This document shows positions 43,916 to 51,221 of a stretch of DNA of 58,818 nt, in pieces. The notes under the pieces were generated by a model. The model searched no databases. It had not been told where the DNA came from and saw nothing but the letters and a program-made list of their open reading frames with translations. Both the position numbers and the translations under genes were made by a program. This stretch comes from an uncultured Erysipelotrichaceae bacterium (GTDB lineage Bacteria; Bacillota_I; Bacilli_A; RF39; UBA660): the NCBI GenBank assembly GCA_902798815.1, contig CADBYH010000006.1:1-58818 (forward strand). The letters are read 5' to 3'. Position 1 is the first letter of the stretch; each line of letters begins with the position of its first letter.

Positions 43916-44539
43916 ATGTTAAATTACAGTTTGAATAAAGAAGATGAAAAGAAATTCATAAAGTGTATTAAAGAATCTGGAAATGAATTAGATATTGTTT
44001 TTGCGGATGGAAGTGTATTTAAGGGAGTTAAAGCCTGTGATGAAAATATTGAGAAGGTTAATGCTGTACAAGAAGAGCAAGCAAAAAAAGGATTAAGTAA
44101 CTATAAAGTATTTAAAAACAGAGAAAGAGGTTCTAAACTTGGAATGATTATTGGGGGAGGAGCTGGATTAGGTGCTTCAATTGTTGCTGCTGCAAATTTT
44201 GCGTCTTCAGTTTCACCAGTATTAATTCCTATTGGAATTGGAGTTGTTACAGTTTTAGGTGCAATACCTGCATTTTGTAAATTTGTAAAAAATAGAAGAA
44301 TATTAGGTGAATTAGATAAAATTAGTTATAGAAATGAACATATGAGTGATTTAGCTAATTATAGAGGTTATCCAAATTCTTTGGCAGGAATGTCAAATAA
44401 TAAAAGAAAATATTTTGAAAAGAGTGAAAAACCATTTTCTTTAGTTAATGTTGATAAGTATGACATAGAAGATTTATCAAGAATAGTTGGTAATATTGAA
44501 AAAGAAGAAAGTTTTGGTTTCTCATATTGTAAAAAATAA
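43916..44539 (+). CDS. Hypothetical protein with glycine-rich membrane hairpin
   Basis: 207 residues, not recognised. Soluble N-terminus (about 70 residues), then two hydrophobic segments at about 78-97 and 101-122 rich in Gly (LGMIIGGGAGLGASIVAAANFA, VLIPIGIGVVTVLGAIPAF), and a soluble C-terminus. It looks like a glycine-zipper-type hairpin. Driven by the strong promoter just upstream, with GAGGGGG site. Confidence 0.6.
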   Translation: MLNYSLNKEDEKKFIKCIKESGNELDIVFADGSVFKGVKACDENIEKVNAVQEEQAKKGLSNYKVFKNRERGSKLGMIIGGGAGLGASIVAAANFASSVSPVLIPIGIGVVTVLGAIPAFCKFVKNRRILGELDKISYRNEHMSDLANYRGYPNSLAGMSNNKRKYFEKSEKPFSLVNVDKYDIEDLSRIVGNIEKEESFGFSYCKK

Positions 44540-44630
44540 TTGTGGGGATATTGAAATCTTAAAAATAATATGATATACTATGGCAAGTTGAGTTTAAACT
44601 TGACTATAAAATAATAACGAGGTGATAACA

Positions 44631-45101
44631 ATGGGAGATAAGAATACAGTATATTTAACTCAAGAAGGATTAGATGAATTAAAGAAAGAATTAGATGAGT
44701 TAATCAATATACGTCGCCCTGAGAATATACAAGCAATTAAAGAAGCGAGATCATTAGGTGATTTATCTGAGAATGCAGAGTATGATGCTGCTAGAAATGA
44801 ACAAGCTCAAATTGAAGGAAGAATTAAACAATTAGAAAAAATGCTTGAACATGTTTCTATTATTGCTGAAGTTTCTACTGATAAAGTAGGTATTGGAAAT
44901 ACAGTTTCAATTAAATATATTGATGATGAAGAAGAAGATGAATATAAAATAGTTGGTAGTCAAGAGGCTGATCCATTTGAGAGTAAAATATCAAATGAAA
45001 GTCCAATTGCTCAAGCTTTATTTAATCATAAAGTTGGAGATGTTGTTACTGTTGAAAGTCCAAATGGTAATTATGAAGTAGAGATTATTGAAATTAAATA
45101 A
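44631..45101 (+). CDS. greA: Transcription elongation factor GreA
   Basis: 156 residues. Coiled-coil N-domain (VYLTQEGLDELKKELDEL, ARSLGDLSENAEYDAARNEQAQIEGRI) with the tip acidic residues intact, then the FKBP-like C-domain with DPFESKISNESPIAQALFNHKVGD. Rescues backtracked RNA polymerase. Start at 44631 follows GAGGTG. Closes the block conserved with Bacillus. Confidence 0.95.
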   Translation: MGDKNTVYLTQEGLDELKKELDELINIRRPENIQAIKEARSLGDLSENAEYDAARNEQAQIEGRIKQLEKMLEHVSIIAEVSTDKVGIGNTVSIKYIDDEEEDEYKIVGSQEADPFESKISNESPIAQALFNHKVGDVVTVESPNGNYEVEIIEIK

Positions 45102-45130
45102 AACTATTTACACTATAAATAGTTTTTTTA
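45101..45130 (+). terminator. Rho-independent terminator
   Basis: Stem AAACTATTTA/TAAATAGTTT, 5-nt loop, T run. Confidence 0.8.
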
Positions 45131-45188
45131 TTGCAATTTTTTATTGTTTTTAATATACTTTAATTACAATAAGGAGGAGTTTAAAATA

Positions 45189-46892
45189 ATGAGTGAAGAT
45201 GAGAAAAGGGAAGAAGTAAAAGAAGAGATTTTAGATGATGTAGAAAAAACAGAAGATAATACTCAGGATGTTAAAACAGAAGAAAATCAGGAAGTAAAGA
45301 AAGATGATGGTAAAAAGAAGAAAAGTAAAAAAGGACCATTAATAATAATTATTATTTTATTATTAATAGCTATATTTGCATGTGTTTATTTTTTAGTATT
45401 ACCTAAAACAGTTAAGACAGAAACAAAGAAAGACGTAAAGAAGTCACAATATAGACTTAGTGGTAACGGACTTGAGAACTTTGATTTATATTTCTTACAA
45501 TTAGAAAACAAAGAAATGAATAAGGTTTATAGTCCGCTTTCAATTAAATATGCGCTTGCTATGTTACAAGATGGAGCAAGTGGAGAAACAAAAGAACAGA
45601 TCACAAATTTAATAGGTGATTACAAACCAAAAGCATATACTAATAGTGACCATATGTCATTTGCAAACGCTATGTTTATTAGAAATACTTTTAAAGATAA
45701 AGTAAAGACCGAATATGTTACTAAATTACAAAAAAAATATAATGCTGAAGTTATATTGGACGAATTTGCTGGTCCAGATAATATCAATAACTGGGTTAGT
45801 AATAAAACATTTAAGTTAATAAATAATTTGGTTGATAGTGTGGAAGATAATGATTTCTTTTTGATCAATGCTTTAGCAATTGATATGAATTGGAATAATC
45901 AGATTCATTGTGCTTCTGGAAGCGAAGTTCCATGTTTAACACCTAAGGGGTATCATGTATATTATGACCACGAGAAAATTTCAGATAATGATGAATATGC
46001 TTATTCAGATGTAAGTTATCCGTATACTTCAGATAATAGTTTTCCATCAATTGATTTCAATGGAGATAAAAAAGTTAAGTCTTCTGAAATATTAGTAGAT
46101 GTTAATCGTTATAATGCAGTTAAAGAAATTGGGGAAGACAAAATAAGAAAAGAAGTTGGAGACGCATATAGAAAATGGCTTGAAAGTGAAGAAACAAAAA
46201 GTGCTATGCAGTGGGATAAAAGTATAGAAACTGATGTTAATAAATATTTGAATACGTACATAAAGGAATTAGATAGTAATTATAAAAAAGAGAGTTATTC
46301 GACAGATTTATCTTTGTATGTTGATGAGGATGTTAAAGTATTTGCAAAAGATTTACAAACTTATGATAATGTCACATTACAATATGTTGGTATTATGCCA
46401 AAAAATGAAAAATTAAGTGATTTTGTTAAAAATTCTAATGCAGAAAAAATAAATATATTAATCAAAAATTTAAAAGAAGCAAAGATTGATAATTTTAAAG
46501 ATGGTGTTGCAACTATAGTACGTGGTAATATTCCATTCTTTAAATATGAATATCAATTAGAGTTAATAAAAGATTTAGAATCATTAGGTGTCAAAAATAT
46601 ATTTGATATAAATAAATCTGATCTTTCAGGTATGCTAGATGGAGAGAAGGAAGCAATTAATCCTGCAATTCATAAAGCAAATATTGAATTTTCTAATGAT
46701 GGAATTAAAGCAGGAGCCTCAACTGCTTTTGGAGGATATGGCGCATCAAGAGGTGGTTTTGAGTATCTATATAAAATTCCTATTGAAGAAATTGATTTGA
46801 CTTTTGATAAACCATATATGTATATAATTAGAGATAAAGCTACTGGTGAAGTATGGTTTACTGGTACTGTTTATGAACCAATTGTTGGATAG
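45189..46892 (+). CDS. Membrane-anchored serpin
   Basis: 567 residues. Acidic cytoplasmic tail of about 45 residues, transmembrane helix about 50-72, then a serpin domain: NKVYSPLSIKYALAMLQDGASGETKEQI, FANAMFIRN, DFFLINALAIDMNWNNQ, and a C-terminus with HKANIEFSNDGIKAGASTAFGG, DLTFDKPYMYIIRDKATGEVWFTG. The reactive-centre loop is about residues 503-525. An insert of roughly 130 residues interrupts the body. It traps serine or cysteine proteases at the cell surface; the target is unknown. Start at 45189 has AAGGAGGAG. Confidence 0.9.
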   Translation: MSEDEKREEVKEEILDDVEKTEDNTQDVKTEENQEVKKDDGKKKKSKKGPLIIIIILLLIAIFACVYFLVLPKTVKTETKKDVKKSQYRLSGNGLENFDLYFLQLENKEMNKVYSPLSIKYALAMLQDGASGETKEQITNLIGDYKPKAYTNSDHMSFANAMFIRNTFKDKVKTEYVTKLQKKYNAEVILDEFAGPDNINNWVSNKTFKLINNLVDSVEDNDFFLINALAIDMNWNNQIHCASGSEVPCLTPKGYHVYYDHEKISDNDEYAYSDVSYPYTSDNSFPSIDFNGDKKVKSSEILVDVNRYNAVKEIGEDKIRKEVGDAYRKWLESEETKSAMQWDKSIETDVNKYLNTYIKELDSNYKKESYSTDLSLYVDEDVKVFAKDLQTYDNVTLQYVGIMPKNEKLSDFVKNSNAEKINILIKNLKEAKIDNFKDGVATIVRGNIPFFKYEYQLELIKDLESLGVKNIFDINKSDLSGMLDGEKEAINPAIHKANIEFSNDGIKAGASTAFGGYGASRGGFEYLYKIPIEEIDLTFDKPYMYIIRDKATGEVWFTGTVYEPIVG

Positions 46893-46897
46893 TTTAG

Positions 46898-46931
46898 AAA
46901 CTTATAAACTTTTAAAGTTTATAAGTTTTTT
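46898..46931 (+). terminator. Rho-independent terminator
   Basis: 14-bp stem AAACTTATAAACTT/AAGTTTATAAGTTT, TTA loop, T run. Confidence 0.8.
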
Positions 46932-47005
46932 TATTTATAGTCTTTTAAATTAATTGTTTATAATGTATAATTTAATAAGATGATAATAAGGGGAGGGTAT
47001 TATTT

Positions 47006-48562
47006 ATGATAATTAGAAAACCCTATGCTTTTTTAATTAAGAATTTTAAGAAGATACATATTGTTATGTTGATTCTTAGTTTGTTTGTTGCTTATAAACT
47101 TATAGATACAAATAATTTTGTTAACAATTTTATGAGATTAGGAATATATGATTTATATGCTGATCCAGTTACAAGACATATAACTACGTTAATGATGATA
47201 TCTATTATAGTTTTGATTGCTGGTTGTGCTGCGTTGATATTTTTATTGTTACATAAAAACAAACCATGGAAAGCATATTTAATACCTTTAATTGTTTATA
47301 TTAGTTTATTTTTTATACTTACTATTATAAAAAGTTTCTTTAAGACTTATACAATGGATGTTGAAACCACGGATTTAAGGTTTTCAAGAGATGTTCTTAT
47401 GATGTTTGTAGTTGGTCAACTTCCTGCTATTGCTATTTTTGTTATACGTACATTTGGTCTTGATATTGGTAAATTTAACTTTAATATGGATGAAGAGTTT
47501 TTGGAACTTAGTGAAGAAGACAGAGAAGAAATTGAAGTTAGTATAGATGTTGATGTTAATACATTTAAAAGACTATATAGAAAGACTCTGAGAAATCTTG
47601 AATATTTCTATAAAGAACATACACTTATTACTAGAGTAGTTGTTGGATTGATAGTTGTAATCTTCATATTTAATATATACACATTTGTTTTTATAAAAAA
47701 TAGGGTATATAAGGAAGGTAGTAATTATAATTATAATGGTTTTACGGTTAATGTTAATAATTCTTATTTTACTGATAAGAGTTATAATGGTGAAGTTATT
47801 TCTGATACTAGTAATTTTGTTATAATAGATATGTCTATTAAAAATAATTCTGATGAAGCTAGAAATTTTAATATTAGTAATTTCCATTTAAAGGCAGGAA
47901 CTAAAGATTTTGTTACTACAGAGACAACATATAGTAAGGAATTCTCAGATTTAGGTAATACTTATAGTAATGTTAAAAAAATAGGTAAACAAAGTTCTCT
48001 TAATTATATAGTTGTATATAAAGTTGATAGAGATATAGATAAGTCAAGATTTGTGTTGTTTTTCCAGGAAAAGGGTGGAGATTCAAAACTTAGAAAGATT
48101 AAATTAAATGTCAAAGATTTAAGCAAATTAGAAAAACAGAAGGTTATTAAATCAGGTGATGATCTAAAGATTGATATATATGGTGTTGATGAAGACGTTT
48201 CTTTTTACAACGCTTCACTATCTAAAAGTATCATATATGGGACTAGAAGAGCTATGAATTCAACTTACTATAATGAAGATGTAGAATATGTTGCTCCAGA
48301 AGGTTATAAAGTGCTTTCAATAGAGTTTGGATCTGAGTCATTAGAGTCTAAAAACATGATTGACATTTTGAATAAGTATGGTAAAATTGATTATAGGGAT
48401 AGTAGTAATAAAGATAGAGAAATGGATGTCGATTTGGCAGTTAAGAGTAGATACTTAGGTAAGTACGTTTATTTAAAAGTACCTGATAATTTTGATTCGG
48501 TTACAGATGTATCTATTGCTTTTACAATTAGAAATAAGCAGTATAAATATATGTTATACTAG
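47006..48562 (+). CDS. Polytopic membrane protein with extracellular beta domains
   Basis: 518 residues. Helices at about 18-36, 68-90, 95-117 and 130-148, a cytoplasmic acidic loop, and another helix at about 210-232. The C-terminal half is extracellular: a DUF4352-like domain (FVIIDMSIKNNSDEARNFNISNFHLK) and a second beta region. Not recognised as a known Tad protein. First gene of the tad-associated series and 10 bp before the pseudopilin-like gene. Confidence 0.65.
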   Translation: MIIRKPYAFLIKNFKKIHIVMLILSLFVAYKLIDTNNFVNNFMRLGIYDLYADPVTRHITTLMMISIIVLIAGCAALIFLLLHKNKPWKAYLIPLIVYISLFFILTIIKSFFKTYTMDVETTDLRFSRDVLMMFVVGQLPAIAIFVIRTFGLDIGKFNFNMDEEFLELSEEDREEIEVSIDVDVNTFKRLYRKTLRNLEYFYKEHTLITRVVVGLIVVIFIFNIYTFVFIKNRVYKEGSNYNYNGFTVNVNNSYFTDKSYNGEVISDTSNFVIIDMSIKNNSDEARNFNISNFHLKAGTKDFVTTETTYSKEFSDLGNTYSNVKKIGKQSSLNYIVVYKVDRDIDKSRFVLFFQEKGGDSKLRKIKLNVKDLSKLEKQKVIKSGDDLKIDIYGVDEDVSFYNASLSKSIIYGTRRAMNSTYYNEDVEYVAPEGYKVLSIEFGSESLESKNMIDILNKYGKIDYRDSSNKDREMDVDLAVKSRYLGKYVYLKVPDNFDSVTDVSIAFTIRNKQYKYMLY

Positions 48563-48572
48563 GAGGATTGCT

Positions 48573-50381
48573 ATGCAAGAAAAATATATAAAAAAGATTA
48601 AACTTATTATTACTTTGTTAATATTTGCAGGGCTTGTTTGGTTTTTGATTGTATCCCCAATGTTGAAGTTTCATGAAAATGAGAAAACATTGGAGAAAGC
48701 TGCAAGAAGATATTATGAATTGAATAATGATAAATTACCTACAGGAGAAAGAGTAAAAACTCTTTCTTTAAATGCGCTATATAAGGAATCATATTTGAAG
48801 AATGATTTATATGCTCCATATTCTGGAAAAGTATGTTCTTTAGATAATAGTTGGGTTAAAGTTAAGAGAGTTAATGGTGAATATAATTATTATACTTATT
48901 TAGATTGTGGTCTTTTAAAATCATCTATTGATCATAAGGGTCCTACAATTAAACTTAATGGGGATACAGAGATGGTTCTTGATGTTGGAGATAAGTATAA
49001 CGAACAAGGTGTAAAGAGTGTTGTTGATAATACTGATGGAAAAATGAAGACTGATGATGCTTTAATAAGAGGTAGCGTTGATATTAGTAAAGTTGGTAAA
49101 TACGAAATAGATTATATTGCATATGATAGTCTTAATAATAAAGGAATTGCTACTAGAACAGTAAATGTTGTAAAATCAATAAAAGGTATTGTAAAGAAAG
49201 ATTTAAAGAAAAAGAAGAATTATACTGGTTCAGTAGAAAATAATTATATTTTATTTTCTAATATGTATTTTAGGATATTTGGACTAGATAATGATGGTAA
49301 TGCAATTTTAGTAAGTGATGGAGATGTTGCGAATGTTAATTACACTAAAATTGAAGACTGGTTAGATAATTATTATTATGATCATATTACTGATGAAGCA
49401 AAAAAAATGATTGTTAAATCTAAGTATTGTAATATGAAAGTTGATGAAAACAATTTAGGTACTACTAAATGTAATTCATATACAAATAAAAGGTATGTTT
49501 ACATTCCTTCTATCATTGAGGTTAATTTAGCAAATAGTAATGGATCTAATTTTATGAAACCACTTACTATGTCATGGGTTGCTAATAATATGAATAATAA
49601 AAAAGCATATGTTACTAGAAATGTGTTCTATGGTGAAGAATTTGGAAAAAATTACTTATCTTATGATAATACATTTAATTATGGTGTTCGACCAATGTTG
49701 AAAATAAAAGGTTCAGAACTTATTTATGATGGTGATGGAACATTTGATAATCCATATATTCTTAAAGACACAAAACGTGCTAAAGGTGGAGATTTACTAA
49801 ACACTAGAAATACTGGAGAATATATTACAATTGATGGTGTTTTATGGAGAATTATAGATGCAATGAATGATGGAACTACAAAAGTAATAATGAATTTTAG
49901 TTTAAATGGAGAAGATGATGATTCAAATGTTACTAATAGTCCAGAAAGTTCAGTTGCTTTATATAATCCAAAAGATAAAGAGAATTATGGTTATGCTTAT
50001 AACAATAATACAAGTAAGTATATTGATACATCATTCTTTGTAAAACATACTGTTGAAGCGCCAGTATATAAGAATAAATTTGTTTATGGAGAAGAGAAGA
50101 AAGTAAATAAATACGATATTAAATTTTCACCTCCAAATATGTATGAAATGTTTAGTGCTCAGAGTACTTCTTATGATGAACCATCTAGATCATATTGGTT
50201 AATAAATTCATCTGATTCTAAAAAAAGATATGCTGGAGCAATTACAGATATAGGAGTTCCATTAAATGAACCTGTAAGTAATTATGCTGCATATGGAATT
50301 AGAAGTGTTGGTTTTGTTAAAAAGGATACTTCTATAGGAAGTGGAAAAGGTACTTATAATTCACCTTATACAGTAAGGTAG
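48573..50381 (+). CDS. Large pseudopilin-like protein with Ig-like and DUF6273-like domains
   Basis: 602 residues. Short N-terminus, a hydrophobic helix (about 9-30) and an amphipathic continuation with KTLEKAARRYYELNNDKLP, as in type IV pilin-like proteins but without a clear prepilin peptidase site. Then a DUF5011-like domain (about 118-200: GPTIKLNGDTEMVLDVGDKY ... VGKYEIDYIAYDSLNNKG) and two regions ending in YGVRPMLKIKG and AYGIRSVGFV, which resemble DUF6273. Start at 48573 has GGAGG. Probably a tip or minor subunit of the pilus. Confidence 0.65.
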   Translation: MQEKYIKKIKLIITLLIFAGLVWFLIVSPMLKFHENEKTLEKAARRYYELNNDKLPTGERVKTLSLNALYKESYLKNDLYAPYSGKVCSLDNSWVKVKRVNGEYNYYTYLDCGLLKSSIDHKGPTIKLNGDTEMVLDVGDKYNEQGVKSVVDNTDGKMKTDDALIRGSVDISKVGKYEIDYIAYDSLNNKGIATRTVNVVKSIKGIVKKDLKKKKNYTGSVENNYILFSNMYFRIFGLDNDGNAILVSDGDVANVNYTKIEDWLDNYYYDHITDEAKKMIVKSKYCNMKVDENNLGTTKCNSYTNKRYVYIPSIIEVNLANSNGSNFMKPLTMSWVANNMNNKKAYVTRNVFYGEEFGKNYLSYDNTFNYGVRPMLKIKGSELIYDGDGTFDNPYILKDTKRAKGGDLLNTRNTGEYITIDGVLWRIIDAMNDGTTKVIMNFSLNGEDDDSNVTNSPESSVALYNPKDKENYGYAYNNNTSKYIDTSFFVKHTVEAPVYKNKFVYGEEKKVNKYDIKFSPPNMYEMFSAQSTSYDEPSRSYWLINSSDSKKRYAGAITDIGVPLNEPVSNYAAYGIRSVGFVKKDTSIGSGKGTYNSPYTVR

Positions 50382-50393
50382 AAAGGATTTTAT

Positions 50394-51221
50394 ATGAGTA
50401 GAAGTAAGAAGATAAATAAAAAAATTAAGACATATAATTATATATTGATTTGTTTACTTGTTGTTATTTCATTAATATTGTTGATGTTTTTGATGGAGAG
50501 TGTATTCTTTAGACCATATTATTTGACAGAATCTCGTGAAAAGAATATAACTAAATCCAAAAAGAGTGATGCTAAAGATTATGAAACAATAGGATGGGTT
50601 AGGGTACAAGGTACTAATATAGATTATCCTGTTTATGGAGCTATAAAAAATACATTTCAGTATCCGGTAAATGATAAATCATTTACTTGGACATTAAATG
50701 AGGATACTGATTTCCATAATGTAATGATGGTATATGGACATAATATAATGAATCTTGGTCCAAAACCTAAGATGCATGATGAAACATTTACTAAAATGGA
50801 AGAGTTGATGGATTTTGTTTATTATGATTTTGCTAAAGATAACAAATATATTCAACTTTCTATTAATGGAAATGATTATTTATATAAAGTTTTCTCTGTA
50901 GCATTTATAGATGTTGGTTATTATAATGAGTATCCAGAAGGTGAATTTTCACAGGAAGCAAAAGATTTATATATTAAAGATATGAAAGAAAAATCTATAT
51001 ATGATTATAATGTAAAAGTCCCTGATGATTCTAAAATTCTTTCTGTGGTAACATGTACAAGATTTTTTGATGATGATATTAATTATGATTTTATAGTTAC
51101 TGGAAAACTTGTTAATAAAGGCGAAAGAGCTAATAATTATAAAGTAACTAAGAATGATAATTATAAAAAAATTGAAAAAATTTTGAAAGGTAGTGATGAA
51201 GATGAAGAAAGCGATGCGTAA
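50394..51221 (+). CDS. Class-B-like sortase
   Basis: 275 residues. Membrane anchor about 16-37, then sortase domain: IGWVRVQGTNIDYPVYG, VMMVYGHNIMN (His116), ILSVVTCTRFF (Cys221). Sortases transfer surface proteins to peptidoglycan or to pilin subunits. The Arg usually found about 8-12 residues after the Cys is not seen; the nearest Arg is Arg223, two after it. A highly acidic tail ends the protein (GSDEDEESDA). No LPXTG-like substrate is encoded in the window. Overlaps the next gene. Confidence 0.85.
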   Translation: MSRSKKINKKIKTYNYILICLLVVISLILLMFLMESVFFRPYYLTESREKNITKSKKSDAKDYETIGWVRVQGTNIDYPVYGAIKNTFQYPVNDKSFTWTLNEDTDFHNVMMVYGHNIMNLGPKPKMHDETFTKMEELMDFVYYDFAKDNKYIQLSINGNDYLYKVFSVAFIDVGYYNEYPEGEFSQEAKDLYIKDMKEKSIYDYNVKVPDDSKILSVVTCTRFFDDDINYDFIVTGKLVNKGERANNYKVTKNDNYKKIEKILKGSDEDEESDA

